A stretch of DNA of 64,000 nucleotides. Origin: Streptomyces sp. TLI_235 (lineage in GTDB: Bacteria; Actinomycetota; Actinomycetes; Streptomycetales; Streptomycetaceae). The position numbers were made by a program, and so were the translations under genes. Below are positions 19,603 through 28,205 of this stretch, piece after piece. The notes beneath the pieces were generated by a model. That model made no database searches. It worked only from the letters and a program-made list of their open reading frames with translations, and was not told the DNA's origin. Positions within the stretch are counted from its first letter, which is position 1. The number at the start of each line of letters is the position of its first letter. Location: the NCBI GenBank assembly GCA_002300355.1, contig NSGV01000002.1, positions 868,001-932,000 on the forward strand, read 5' to 3'.

Positions 19603-20628
19603 ATGCGTATTGGTGTCCTGACCAGCGGCGGTGACTGCCCCGGCCTGAACGCCGTGATCCGTTCCGTGGTCCACCGGGGGGTGGTCGACCACGGCGACGA
19701 GATCATCGGTTTCCAGGACGGCTGGCGAGGTCTCCTCGAAGGCGTCCACCGTCCGCTCACCCTCGACTCGGTGAGCGGCATCCTGGCCCAGGGCGGCACG
19801 ATCCTCGGGTCCTCCCGGGTGCAGCCCAGCCACCTGCGGGACGGCGTGGAGCGCGCCAAGAAGCACTGCCAGGACCTCGGGATCGACGCGGTCATCCCGA
19901 TCGGCGGCGAGGGCACCCTGAAGGCCGCGAAGCTGATGAGCGACGCGGGCCTGCCGGTGATCGGCGTGCCGAAGACCATCGACAACGACATCGCGTGCAC
20001 CGACGTCACCTTCGGCTTCGACACCGCCGTCTCGGTGGCCACCGACGCGCTGGACCGCCTGAAGACCACCGCCGAGTCGCACCAGCGGGTCATGGTCGTC
20101 GAGGTGATGGGCCGTCACACCGGCTGGATCGCCCTGAACGCGGGCATGGCGGCCGGCGCCCACGCCATCGTGGTGCCAGAGCGCCCCTTCCACATCGACA
20201 AGCTGACCGCCGTGGTGCGCGAGCGCTTCGACCGGCACAAGAAGTTCGCCATCGTGGTCTGCGCCGAGGGTGCCAAGCCCGAGCCCGGCACCATGCCGTG
20301 GGAGGAGGGCACCAAGGACATGTACGGCCACGAGCGGTTCACCGGCATCGCCACCCAGCTCTCCCGCGAGCTGGAGCACCGCCTGGGCAAGGAGGCCCGT
20401 CCGGTGATCCTCGGCCACACCCAGCGCGGCGGCACTCCGACCGCCTACGACCGGGTGCTCGCCACCCGCTTCGGCTGGCACGCGGTGGAGGCGGCGCACA
20501 AGGGCGCCTTCGGCCACATCACCGCGCTGCAGGGCACCGACATCAAGCTGGTGCCGCTCGGCGAGGCGGTGGCCGAGCTGAAGACCGTGCCGCAGGAGCG
20601 CTACACCGAGGCCGAGACGGTCATCTGA
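19603..20628 (+). CDS. pfkA: ATP- or PPi-dependent 6-phosphofructokinase
   Basis: A 341-aa group III-type actinobacterial phosphofructokinase, converting fructose-6-phosphate to the 1,6-bisphosphate. The start is MRIGVLTSGGDCPGLN; the catalytic region is PKTIDNDIACTD; GGEGTLKAA belongs to the nucleotide site. In actinobacteria the residue after GGEGT is typical of ATP-using forms in Streptomyces, but the donor cannot be proved here. The open frame extends upstream without family similarity. A strong terminator follows. Confidence 0.95.
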   Translation: MRIGVLTSGGDCPGLNAVIRSVVHRGVVDHGDEIIGFQDGWRGLLEGVHRPLTLDSVSGILAQGGTILGSSRVQPSHLRDGVERAKKHCQDLGIDAVIPIGGEGTLKAAKLMSDAGLPVIGVPKTIDNDIACTDVTFGFDTAVSVATDALDRLKTTAESHQRVMVVEVMGRHTGWIALNAGMAAGAHAIVVPERPFHIDKLTAVVRERFDRHKKFAIVVCAEGAKPEPGTMPWEEGTKDMYGHERFTGIATQLSRELEHRLGKEARPVILGHTQRGGTPTAYDRVLATRFGWHAVEAAHKGAFGHITALQGTDIKLVPLGEAVAELKTVPQERYTEAETVI

Positions 20629-20645
20629 CCCGGGGCTTCTCCCGG

Positions 20646-20680
20646 AGCCCCGCCCGCCGTGCCGCGGGCGGGGCTCTTTT
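20646..20680 (+). terminator. Rho-independent terminator of pfkA
   Basis: A perfect 12-bp GC-rich stem (20646-20657 with 20664-20675), 6-base loop, then CTTTT. The best classical terminator in the window. Confidence 0.9.
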
Positions 20681-20695
20681 CCCCGAACTTTCTTG

Positions 20696-20710
20696 ACCGA
20701 TCGATCCAGA
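20696..20710. promoter_or_regulatory. Operator-like motif before tetR
   Basis: ACCGATCGATCCAGA lies 19 bases before the TetR-type start codon. It matches 12 of 15 positions with the motif in front of the MFS gene at 21362, so both are likely bound by the TetR protein encoded between them. Confidence 0.55.
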
Positions 20711-20728
20711 TAACGCTATGGTCTTCCC

Positions 20729-21310
20729 ATGGCAAGGACCAAGGAGTTCGACCCGGACGCGGCGCTGCAGTCGGCGCTGGAGCTGTTCTGGGAGCGCGGG
20801 TACGAGGCGACCTCGATGGCCGACCTCACCGGGCGCCTGGGCATCGGCCGCGCCAGCCTGTACGCCACCTTCGGCGGCAAGCACGAGCTGTTCATCAAGG
20901 CGCTCGACCGCTATCGGGAGAACACCGACGCCAAGCTGCTCGCCGAGCTCTCGCAGCCCGGCGCGGCCCTGCCCACGGTGCGCGCCGTGGTGCGGCGCTT
21001 CGCCGACGAGGCGGTGCTGGAGTCGCGGCACCGCGGCTGCCTGATCACCAACACCGCCACCGAGCTCGCCGCCCGCGACCCGGACGCGGCCCGCCGCGTG
21101 CGGGCCAGCTGGGACACCCTGGAGACACTCACCGCCGGCGCGCTGGCCCGGGCCCAGGCCCAGGGCGAGCTGACACCGGAGAAGGACCCGCGGGCGATCG
21201 CCCGCCTGCTGCTGACCGTGATGCAGGGGATGCGGGTGATCGGCAAGGCGGGCGACGACCCGCAGCGGATCACCGACGCGGCGCGACTCGCACTGTCCCT
21301 GCTCGACTGA
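20729..21310 (+). CDS. TetR-family regulator
   Basis: A 193-aa repressor with the N-terminal TetR helix-turn-helix (ALELFWERGYEATSMADLTGRLGIGRASLY) and a ligand-binding C-terminal domain of the common TetR_C/AcrR sort. The ATG at 20729 is close to a promoter-like TTGACC...; the short leader suggests a leaderless or near-leaderless message. The MFS gene follows 80 bases downstream with a shared operator-like motif, so it probably represses both itself and the pump. The inducer is likely a pump substrate. Confidence 0.9.
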   Translation: MARTKEFDPDAALQSALELFWERGYEATSMADLTGRLGIGRASLYATFGGKHELFIKALDRYRENTDAKLLAELSQPGAALPTVRAVVRRFADEAVLESRHRGCLITNTATELAARDPDAARRVRASWDTLETLTAGALARAQAQGELTPEKDPRAIARLLLTVMQGMRVIGKAGDDPQRITDAARLALSLLD

Positions 21311-21361
21311 GCCCCACACCGGGCCGCCCCTGCGGCGGCCTTCAGCACGGCCTAATATTGG

Positions 21362-21376
21362 ACCGAACGGTACAGA
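21362..21376. promoter_or_regulatory. Operator-like motif before DHA2 MFS gene
   Basis: ACCGAACGGTACAGA, with ACCG-AA-CGGT forming a small dyad, matches 12 of 15 bases with the motif before tetR (20696-20710). TTGG precedes it and could be part of a -35 region. Confidence 0.55.
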
Positions 21377-21390
21377 AAGAGGGGGAGACC

Positions 21391-22734
21391 ATGGCCGCCA
21401 CCGCCATCACTCCGACGTCCACCGCACCGGCACGACGCACCGCACCCGGCTTCGCCCTGCTGGGCACCGTCCAGGCGATGCTGATCTTCACGCTGATGGC
21501 GATCTCCGTCCCGCTGCCCGACATCGGCCGCGAGTTCGGCTTCGACCACAGCAGGCTCGTCCTGCTCAACGCGGCCTACGGGCTCTCCTTCGCGGCGCTG
21601 CTGCTGCTCGGCGGCCGGCTCACCGACCGCTACGGCGGCCGCCGGATGCTCACCGTCGGCCTGGTGGTGCTCGGTCTCTCCGCCGCGGCCGCCCCGATCG
21701 CCGCCGACTACACCGCCCTGCTGCTGCTCCGCTTCGTCCAGGGCGGCGCCGCGGCCCTGGTCGCCCCCGCCGGCATGGCCGTGCTCAAGGCGCTGCTGCC
21801 CGGGCCGGAGGCCTACGGGCGGGCCATGGCCACCTGGGGCGGACTCTCCGTGCTCGGCGCCACCACCGGCAACCTGGCCTCCGGCGCGGTCGCCAGCTGG
21901 CTCTCCTGGCGCTGGATGTTCGCCGTCCCGGTGATCGTCGCGGCCGCCGCCCTCGCCCTCGCCCCGAAGCTGCTGCCCGGCGACGCCGCGCGTGACCGCC
22001 GCCCCGCACTCGACCTGCCCGGCGCCGTCCTCGCCACCGTCGGCACCGTCCTGGTCAGCTACGGACTCGTCCGCACCGAGACCGGCGGCTGGCAGCTGCC
22101 GCTCGCCCTCGGCGTCCTGGTGCTCGCCGGCTTCGTGCTCCACGAGCGGCGCGCAGCCCAGCCGCTGCTGCCGCTCGGCTTCCTGCGCGGCGGCCGCCGC
22201 CTGCTCGGCCTCGCCGCCACCCTGCTCAGCGCCGGCGGCACCGCCACCCTCTTCCTGCTGCTGACCCTGCACCTCCAGCAGGACCTCGGCTGGACCCCGC
22301 TCGCCACCTCGGGCGCCTTCCTCCCCTACGCCGCGGCGCTGCTCCTCGGCGGCCGGGCGGCCGGTCCGCTGGTCGGCCGGGTCGGGCCGAAGGCCGTCAC
22401 CGGGATCGGGCTCGCCGTCGGCGCGGCCGGCCTGTTCGCCCTCGCCCACCTCGGCGCCGGCTCCGGCTACCTGCCGCTCGTCCCCGGCCTGGTGCTGCTG
22501 CCCTTCGGCGCGGCCCTCGCCTTCGCCGGCGCCGCGGTGCTCGCCACCGACGGCGTCCCGGTGGAGCAGATCGGCCTGGCCGGCGGTGTGCTGAACACCG
22601 CGATGGAGCTCGGCCCGACCGTGCTGCTGACCGCGCTGCTCACGGTCGGCTCCGGCGGCGCCGCGCTGGCCGCGGCGGGCGCGCTCTTCGCCCTCACCGC
22701 GCTGGCCGGCGCGCTCACCGGCCGCCGCGGCTGA
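21391..22734 (+). CDS. MFS transporter, DHA2/EmrB-QacA type
   Basis: A 447-aa protein with about fourteen hydrophobic helices. The first helix region reads LLGTVQAMLIFTLMAISVPLPDIGREFG, followed by GGRLTDRYGGRRML (MFS loop 2-3) and the antiporter-like region GLSVLGATTGNLASGAVASWLSWRWMF. These are typical of proton-driven multidrug efflux pumps. The ATG at 21391 has GGGGGAG upstream. It is paired with the TetR gene and its own operator-like site, which supports inducible drug export. Substrate unknown. Confidence 0.9.
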   Translation: MAATAITPTSTAPARRTAPGFALLGTVQAMLIFTLMAISVPLPDIGREFGFDHSRLVLLNAAYGLSFAALLLLGGRLTDRYGGRRMLTVGLVVLGLSAAAAPIAADYTALLLLRFVQGGAAALVAPAGMAVLKALLPGPEAYGRAMATWGGLSVLGATTGNLASGAVASWLSWRWMFAVPVIVAAAALALAPKLLPGDAARDRRPALDLPGAVLATVGTVLVSYGLVRTETGGWQLPLALGVLVLAGFVLHERRAAQPLLPLGFLRGGRRLLGLAATLLSAGGTATLFLLLTLHLQQDLGWTPLATSGAFLPYAAALLLGGRAAGPLVGRVGPKAVTGIGLAVGAAGLFALAHLGAGSGYLPLVPGLVLLPFGAALAFAGAAVLATDGVPVEQIGLAGGVLNTAMELGPTVLLTALLTVGSGGAALAAAGALFALTALAGALTGRRG

Positions 22735-22740
22735 CCCGCC

Positions 22741-22766
22741 GCACCGGCCCCGGGGCCGGCGGTGCG
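22741..22766. terminator. Hairpin after the MFS gene
   Basis: GCACC-GGCCCC pairs with GGGGCC-GGTGC with a 3-base bulge, 6 bases after the stop. GC-rich, no U-tract. Confidence 0.45.
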
Positions 22767-22896
22767 ATCGGACGAACCCCGTCCGGGCGCCCCGCCGGCC
22801 CCGCGCGTTTCCCCCGCTCCCCCGGGCCCGCCCGGCTAGGTTGTGGAGGCGGCCGCCGGCCCGGCCGCCACCCGCGCGAGCAGGAGGAGCAAACCG

Positions 22897-23904
22897 ATGG
22901 AGATCCTCGCCTACGGCGTGCAGACCGACGAACGGCCGCTGCTGAGCGCCGCGTTCGAGGGCCGGCACCCGCTGCGCATGCTGGACCTCTTCCTCACCCG
23001 GGACACCGCGCCGCTCGCCGAGGGCTTCCCGGTGGTCTCCAGCAGCGTCAACGACGTCCTGGACGGCGAGGTCCTGGCCCGGCTGGCGAAGGGCGGCACC
23101 CGGCTCGTCACCCAGCGCTCCACCGGGTTCAACAACATCGACCTGGCCGCAGCCCGCGAGCTCGGCCTGACCGTCGCCCGGGTCTCCTACTACTCCCCCT
23201 ACGCGGTCGCCGAGCACGCCTGGGCGATGGCGCTGGCGGTGAACCGGCGGCTGGTGCGGGCGGTCAGCCGGACCCGCGAGTTCGACTTCCGGCTGGACGG
23301 CCTGCTCGGCCGGGACGTCCACGGGATGACCGTCGGGGTGATCGGCACCGGCAAGATCGGCGAGTGCTTCGCGAGGATCGCGCACGGCTTCGGCACCGAG
23401 CTGCTCGGCTGGGACCTCGCACCGAACCCGGCCTGCGTCGAGCTCGGCATGGCCTACGTGGCCAAGGAGGAGCTGCTGGCCCGCAGCGACCTGGTCAGCC
23501 TGCACGTCCCGCTGGTGCCGGACACCCACCACCTGGTCGACGCGGCGGCGCTCGCCCTGATGAAGGACGACGCGATCCTGGTGAACTCCAGCCGCGGCGG
23601 GCTGATCGACAGCGCCGCCCTGGTCGAGGAGCTGAAGGCCGGCCGGTTCCACGGCGTCGCGCTGGACGTGTACGAGGAGGAGACCGGGGTCTTCTTCACC
23701 GACCGGTCCGTCCAGGGCGTGACCGACGACGTCCTGGCCCGGCTGATGACCCTCCCGCACGTGCTGGTGACCTCGCACCAGGCGTACTTCACCCGCACCG
23801 CCGTCGAGCAGATCGTCGCCGCCACCGTGCAGAACGTGGCGGACTTCGCGGCCGGGCGCACCGGCGACAACACCCTCGTCCCGGGAGTCGGCGCCACCGG
23901 CTGA
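22897..23904 (+). CDS. D-2-hydroxyacid dehydrogenase (D-lactate dehydrogenase-like)
   Basis: A 335-aa NAD-dependent dehydrogenase of the D-lactate/2-hydroxyacid family, interconverting 2-keto acids and D-2-hydroxy acids. The NAD site is GVIGTGKIGECFARI; the catalytic Arg is in VNSSRGGLIDSAALVEEL; the Glu in YEEETGVFFTD and the His in VTSHQAYFTRTA complete the set. YEEE-x-G-x-FF is typical of LdhA-type enzymes. AGGAGG precedes the ATG. It stands alone between the efflux gene and the CtaG-like gene. Confidence 0.92.
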   Translation: MEILAYGVQTDERPLLSAAFEGRHPLRMLDLFLTRDTAPLAEGFPVVSSSVNDVLDGEVLARLAKGGTRLVTQRSTGFNNIDLAAARELGLTVARVSYYSPYAVAEHAWAMALAVNRRLVRAVSRTREFDFRLDGLLGRDVHGMTVGVIGTGKIGECFARIAHGFGTELLGWDLAPNPACVELGMAYVAKEELLARSDLVSLHVPLVPDTHHLVDAAALALMKDDAILVNSSRGGLIDSAALVEELKAGRFHGVALDVYEEETGVFFTDRSVQGVTDDVLARLMTLPHVLVTSHQAYFTRTAVEQIVAATVQNVADFAAGRTGDNTLVPGVGATG

Positions 23905-24060
23905 CCGGCCCGCGACCGCCGGCCGGCCCGCCCGCCCGGGCCGAGGGGGGCGGGTGCGGTCGGTTCGTAAGCGCCGCCTAGGCTGACCCGGAAGCAAAGC
24001 GGACGAACCGGACCGGCCCGCGGTGGGCCCGGCCGGCACTGGCGAAGGCAGGACGCGCCG

Positions 24061-25044
24061 ATGGGCGACGGCATGGCAGGGATGCACCACCACGGAGGAA
24101 TGGGGACACTCGGCCCGTACAGCCCGTCCACCGCGCTCGCGTGGTCGCCGGACTGGCCCTTCCTGATCGGCGCAGTGCTCGCCCTCGGCCTGTACACGGC
24201 GGCCGCGATCCGGCTGTGGCGGCGCGGCGACACGTGGCCGGTCGGCCGGATGATCGCCTGGACGGCCGGCACCGGCACCATCGTCCTGGTCACCTGCACC
24301 GGGCTCAACGACTACGGCATGGTGCTGTTCAGCGCCCACATGATCCAGCACATGGTGCTGTCCATGCTCTCGCCCATCCTGCTGCTGCTCGGTGCCCCGA
24401 TCACGCTGGCCCTGCGCGCCCTGCGCCCGGCCGGCAAGGGCCGCGGCCGCGGCCCGCGCGAGCTGCTGGTGGCGCTGCTGCACAGCCGGTACGTGCGGGT
24501 GGTCTCGCATCCCGGGGCCACCATCCCGCTGTTCATCGCCAGCCTGTACGCGCTGTACTTCTCGCCGCTGTTCGACTTCCTGATGCAGTACCGGCTCGGG
24601 CACATCGCGATGATGGTCCACTTCCTGGCGGTCGGCCTGCTGTTCTTCTGGCCGATCATGGGCGTGGACCCGGGCCCGCACCGGCCGGGCTACATCATGC
24701 GCATCCTGGAGCTCTTCATGGGGATGCCGTTCCACGCCTTCTTCGGCGTGGCCGTGATGATGGCGACCCACCCGCTGGTGACCACCTTCACCGACGCCGC
24801 CGCCCCGCCCGGCACCAGGCTGCTGGACGACCAGGAGCTGGCCGGCGGCATCACCTGGGCGTTCGGCGAGATCCCGACCGCGATCGTGCTGATCGCCCTC
24901 ACCCTGCAGTGGGCGCGCTCCGAGGAGCGGCAGGCCCGCCGCCGGGACCGCGCCGCGGACCGGGACGGCGACGCCGAGCTCGCCGCCTACAACGCCTACC
25001 TGGCCTCGCTGGACCGGCGCGGCCGGGCCGCCGACGCGGGCTGA
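24061..25044 (+). CDS. Cytochrome c oxidase assembly factor CtaG family membrane protein
   Basis: A 327-aa integral membrane protein of the caa3-type CtaG family, with about seven helices and conserved His-rich signatures: LFSAHMIQHMVLSMLSPILL, HSRYVRVVSHPG and MVHFLAVGLLFFWPIMGVDPGPHR. Family members are linked to copper delivery to CuA/CuB sites of oxidase. A His/Met-rich N-terminus (GMAGMHHHGGMG) is visible and may bind copper. No oxidase genes adjoin it here, so the partner is inferred only from family knowledge. Confidence 0.88.
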   Translation: MGDGMAGMHHHGGMGTLGPYSPSTALAWSPDWPFLIGAVLALGLYTAAAIRLWRRGDTWPVGRMIAWTAGTGTIVLVTCTGLNDYGMVLFSAHMIQHMVLSMLSPILLLLGAPITLALRALRPAGKGRGRGPRELLVALLHSRYVRVVSHPGATIPLFIASLYALYFSPLFDFLMQYRLGHIAMMVHFLAVGLLFFWPIMGVDPGPHRPGYIMRILELFMGMPFHAFFGVAVMMATHPLVTTFTDAAAPPGTRLLDDQELAGGITWAFGEIPTAIVLIALTLQWARSEERQARRRDRAADRDGDAELAAYNAYLASLDRRGRAADAG

Positions 25045-25072
25045 GCCCGCCGCCCCACCGCCTGTCACGACG

Positions 25073-25103
25073 AGCCCCGTCCGGTACCGCACCGGACGGG
25101 GCT
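25073..25103. terminator. Bidirectional hairpin terminator
   Basis: A perfect 13-bp stem (25073-25085 with 25091-25103) and 5-base loop between the convergent CtaG-like and sigma-factor genes. Confidence 0.8.
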
Positions 25104-25135
25104 CTCCGCTGTTCCGCAGGCGTGCTCCGGGCGGC

Positions 25136-26014
25136 TCAGTCCTCCAGGAGCGCCAGGTCGAGCCGGGCCAGGCGCTCCGGGTCGGCCAGGATGTCGATCG
25201 CGACGATCAGGCCGTCGGCGACGACGAAGTCCATGACCGAGACCGGCCTGCCGTCGACCACGGTGACCGTGCCGGCCCCGCCGTTGACCAGTGCCGGCCG
25301 GGAGAACGGCGCGAGGTGCCGGAACCGGAGGGCCTGCGAGGCGACCGCCTCGGCGCCGCGCACCACCACCAGCGGTGCGACCGGGCCGTCGTCGGCGCGG
25401 AGCACCACGTCCGGGTGGAGCACCGCGACCAGCGCCTCGAAGTCGCCGCCGCGGGAGGCGGCGAGGAAGGCGTCCACCACCTCGCGGCGGCGCACCGGGT
25501 CCGGGTCCGGCGCGGGCGCGGCGCCCTGCACCCGGCGCCGGGCCCGGCTGGCCAGCTGGCGGGCGGCGGCCGGGGTGCGGTCCACGATCGGGGCGATCTC
25601 GTCGAAGGGCAGTCCGAACATGTCGTGCAGCACGAAGGCGAGCCGTTCGGCCGGGGCGAGCTGCTCCAGCACCACCAGCAGCGCGAGGCCGACGGAGTCG
25701 GCGAGCAGCGCCTGCTGCTCGGGGTCGGCGCCGTCGGCGCCCGCCACCACCGGGTCGGGCAGCCGCTCGCCGATCGGTTCCTCGCGGCGGGTGCGGCGGG
25801 TGCGCAGCATGTCCAGGCAGACCCGGCCGACCACGGTGGTGAGCCAGCCGCCCAGGTTCTCCACCGCGTCGGCGTCGCTGCGGCTGAGCCGCAGCCAGGC
25901 CTCCTGCACGGCGTCCTCGGCCTCGCCGAGCGAGCCGAGCATCCGGTACGCCACCGCGCGCAGGTGGCTGCGGTGGCTCTCGAACTGCTCGGCGAGCCAG
26001 TCGTTGCGGTCCAT
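25136..26014 (-). CDS. ECF sigma factor, ECF41/SigJ type
   Basis: A 292-aa RNA polymerase sigma factor: region 2 (YRMLGSLGEAEDAVQEAWLRL), region 4 (LAPAERLAFVLHDMFGLPFDEIAPIV) and a C-terminal SnoaL-like domain (about residues 175-292) that in ECF41 sigma factors acts as a built-in regulator instead of an anti-sigma factor. The tail ILADPERLARL corresponds to the NPDKL-type motif of the group. The start lies 15 bases after the ureD stop on the same strand, so it is probably expressed with the urease operon. Targets unknown. Confidence 0.92.
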   Translation of the reverse strand: MDRNDWLAEQFESHRSHLRAVAYRMLGSLGEAEDAVQEAWLRLSRSDADAVENLGGWLTTVVGRVCLDMLRTRRTRREEPIGERLPDPVVAGADGADPEQQALLADSVGLALLVVLEQLAPAERLAFVLHDMFGLPFDEIAPIVDRTPAAARQLASRARRRVQGAAPAPDPDPVRRREVVDAFLAASRGGDFEALVAVLHPDVVLRADDGPVAPLVVVRGAEAVASQALRFRHLAPFSRPALVNGGAGTVTVVDGRPVSVMDFVVADGLIVAIDILADPERLARLDLALLED

Positions 26015-26029
26015 CGGTGCCCTTCCTCG

Positions 26030-26875
26030 TCAGTCTGTTCCCACCTTCTCTGACGTTCCGGGCGCGGCGGATGTGACGAACGTGTCCGGGCGGATTCGGC
26101 GGTCCTCCGGGTGGAGGAGCCGGCGCAGCGCGAGGGCGTCCGGGGCGAGGGCGGTGAGCAGGGTGGCGGGCGGCGCGTCGGCGGGGCCGGGCAGGGTGAG
26201 CAGGGCGGCGTCGGCGTCGGCGGGGGGTGGCGGCGGGGCGGGCAGGCCGACGGTGAGCAGTTGTCCGGTGGTGCGGTGCGGGCCGAGGACGGCGGGACCG
26301 TTCCAGCCGGGTGCGCCGGGGCCGAGGTCGGTCTGCTGGTCGAGCAGGGCGCGTCCGGCCCGGTGCACGGTGAGCCGGGCGGTGAGGCGGCCGGGGGGTG
26401 CGCCGCGGGCGTGGTCGTGCAGCCGGCCGAGGACCTGTTCCTCGCGCAGCCGCAGCCGGGCGCCGGCGGCGAGGTGGACGACGGTGGTGAGCAGCAGGTG
26501 GCTGCCGGTGGCAGCGATGACGGGTTCGGGGCGCCAGTCGAGTTCGGCGTCCTCGCCGACGGTGAGGTGGAGGTCGTAGCGGGCGGGTGCGGCGGTGGCG
26601 CCGGGGAGGCTGACGGTGGCGGCGGCGCTGGTGACGGTGAGGGCGGCGCCGGGCCGGACCTCGATGTGCAGGGCGAGCCGGTCGCCGCCGAGCGGGGCGG
26701 CCATCGAGCCGATGACGCAGACGTGGGCGGTGCCCGGGGCTCCGCGGGTGCGGCGCAGGGCGAGCGGTCCGGCGCCGGCGAGGACGGGCAGGGCGGTGCC
26801 GCCGCGCCCGTCGGGTGCCGCGGTGATCCGGGCGGTGGCGTCGAGCGCGGCGGTGAGCGGGGCGGCGGCGCTCAC
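26030..26875 (-). CDS. ureD: Urease accessory protein UreD
   Basis: A 281-aa UreD/UreH protein, the scaffold that binds apo-urease and recruits UreF and UreG for nickel insertion. The sequence has the family's beta-rich pattern (GDRLALHIEVRPGAALTVTSAAAT and EPVIAATGSHLLLTTVVHLA). GTG 26875 overlaps the ureG stop by four bases, so translation is coupled. It is the last structural gene of the operon; the sigma-factor gene begins 15 bases later. Confidence 0.92.
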   Translation of the reverse strand: MSAAAPLTAALDATARITAAPDGRGGTALPVLAGAGPLALRRTRGAPGTAHVCVIGSMAAPLGGDRLALHIEVRPGAALTVTSAAATVSLPGATAAPARYDLHLTVGEDAELDWRPEPVIAATGSHLLLTTVVHLAAGARLRLREEQVLGRLHDHARGAPPGRLTARLTVHRAGRALLDQQTDLGPGAPGWNGPAVLGPHRTTGQLLTVGLPAPPPPPADADAALLTLPGPADAPPATLLTALAPDALALRRLLHPEDRRIRPDTFVTSAAPGTSEKVGTD

Positions 26876-27549
26876 CGTTCGGCGAGCCGGGCGCGGACCC
26901 AGGCGACGACCGGGGCGATGCCGTCGGGGGCGGTGAGGGCGGTGAAGACGGTGGGCAGGTCGCCGCGCTGGGCCTCGGCGTCGCGGGCCATCACGGCGAG
27001 GTCGGCGCCGACGAGTGGGGCGAGGTCGGTCTTGTTGACGACGAGCAGGTCGGAGGTGGAGACGCCGGGGCCGCCCTTGCGGGGGATCTTGTCGCCGCCG
27101 GAGACGTCGATGACGAAGATCTGGTGGTCGACCAGGCCGCGGCTGAAGGTGGCGGTGAGGTTGTCGCCGCCGGACTCGACGAGGACGAGGTCGAGCGGGC
27201 CGACGGCCTCCTCCAGGTCCTCGACGGCCTCCAGGTTGGCGGAGATGTCGTCGCGGATGGCCGTGTGCGGGCAGCAGCCGGTCTCGACGGCGGCGATCCG
27301 CTCGGGCGGCAGGACGGCGTTGCGCAGCAGGAACTCGGCGTCCTCGGTGGTGTAGATGTCGTTGGTGACGACGGCGAGGGAGATCTCCTCGCGCAGGGCG
27401 CGGCAGAGGGCGGCGACGGTGGCGGTCTTGCCGGAGCCGACCGGTCCGCCGAGGCCGATCCGCAGGGCGCGGCCGGGGCGGGTACGGGTCTGTTCGGCGT
27501 AGCTGTGCCGGGTGGGGGCGTCGTGGGGGTCGACGTGGTCACGATGCAA
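26872..27549 (-). CDS. ureG: Urease accessory GTPase UreG
   Basis: A 225-aa SIMIBI-class GTPase that couples GTP hydrolysis to nickel delivery. The P-loop is GGPVGSGKT (about residues 34-42), the metal motif CPH is at 92-94 and the guanine-specificity motif is NKTD. The start is TTG 27549, chosen because it gives the usual MHxDH N-terminus and full family length; it lies inside the end of ureF (11-base overlap) behind GGAAGG. No ATG or GTG is available in the right place. Confidence 0.94.
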   Translation of the reverse strand: MHRDHVDPHDAPTRHSYAEQTRTRPGRALRIGLGGPVGSGKTATVAALCRALREEISLAVVTNDIYTTEDAEFLLRNAVLPPERIAAVETGCCPHTAIRDDISANLEAVEDLEEAVGPLDLVLVESGGDNLTATFSRGLVDHQIFVIDVSGGDKIPRKGGPGVSTSDLLVVNKTDLAPLVGADLAVMARDAEAQRGDLPTVFTALTAPDGIAPVVAWVRARLAER

Positions 27550-28195
27550 AGAGACGCACCTTCCAGGAGCGGTGCTGTTCGGCGTGGATGTCGAGCAGCG
27601 GGGCGGAGGCGGCGGGCAGGGTGCCGCGGGCGGCGTCGGCCGCGGCGTCGGCGGCCACGGTGTCGAGCTGCGTGGCGAGCCGGGCGAGCACGGCGGCGAC
27701 CTGGTAGGGGTCGAGGCCGAGCAGCCGGACGCAGGCGGTGGCGGGGCCGTTGACGCTCTCGTACGCGGCGAGGGAGGCGGCGTCGGCGGGGGTGAGGCCG
27801 GCGGCGCGGGCGGCGGTGCCGAGGGCGACGGGCTGGTGCGGGCCGCGGGGGTGGACGGCCTGCAGCCGGTCGAGGACGGGGTGCGGCCAGGCCGCGCGGG
27901 CGGCGCGCAGGAGTTGGCGGCCGAGGCGGCGGCTGGTGTCGCGCTGGGCGGGCGAGGGGGTGCGGGCGTCGGCGGCCTCGTCGAGGGCTGCGGTGTCGGC
28001 GTCCTCGGCTGCGGCGGCCGCGGCGAGGGCGGCGGCGGTGCGGCCGGCGGTGTGCAGCCGTCCGGTGAGGAAGGCGGCGAGGCTGTCGGCGTCGTGGATC
28101 CGGCCGGCCCGGACGGCGGCCTCGGCGCCACCGGAGTGGGCGTGGCCGCCGGCCGGGAAGCGGCCGTCGGCGAGGAGCAGGGCGGCGGCGTCCAT
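27539..28195 (-). CDS. ureF: Urease accessory protein UreF
   Basis: A 218-aa all-helical protein that works with UreD and UreG during urease activation. The N-terminal LLLADGRFPAGGHAHSGGAEAAV is the family signature (D-x-R/A-FP-x-GG-x-xHS). ATG 28195 is 11 bases after the ureC stop. The C-terminal KVRLFAS overlaps the ureG start. Alanine-rich segments in the middle are normal for high-GC actinobacteria. Confidence 0.93.
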   Translation of the reverse strand: MDAAALLLADGRFPAGGHAHSGGAEAAVRAGRIHDADSLAAFLTGRLHTAGRTAAALAAAAAAEDADTAALDEAADARTPSPAQRDTSRRLGRQLLRAARAAWPHPVLDRLQAVHPRGPHQPVALGTAARAAGLTPADAASLAAYESVNGPATACVRLLGLDPYQVAAVLARLATQLDTVAADAAADAARGTLPAASAPLLDIHAEQHRSWKVRLFAS

Positions 28196-28205
28196 CGGCT
28201 GCCCG

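Noticed and set aside
19603..19620. Possibility of a pfkA start further upstream
   Set aside because: The conserved protein begins at ATG 19603; upstream codons have no family similarity and run through the palindromic element.
21352..25092. Very long minus-strand open frame (over 1200 codons)
   Set aside because: It is antisense to three well-supported genes (DHA2 pump, 2-hydroxyacid dehydrogenase, CtaG-like protein) and its translation is low-complexity Gly/Glu/Gln/Ala typical of shadow frames in high-GC DNA.
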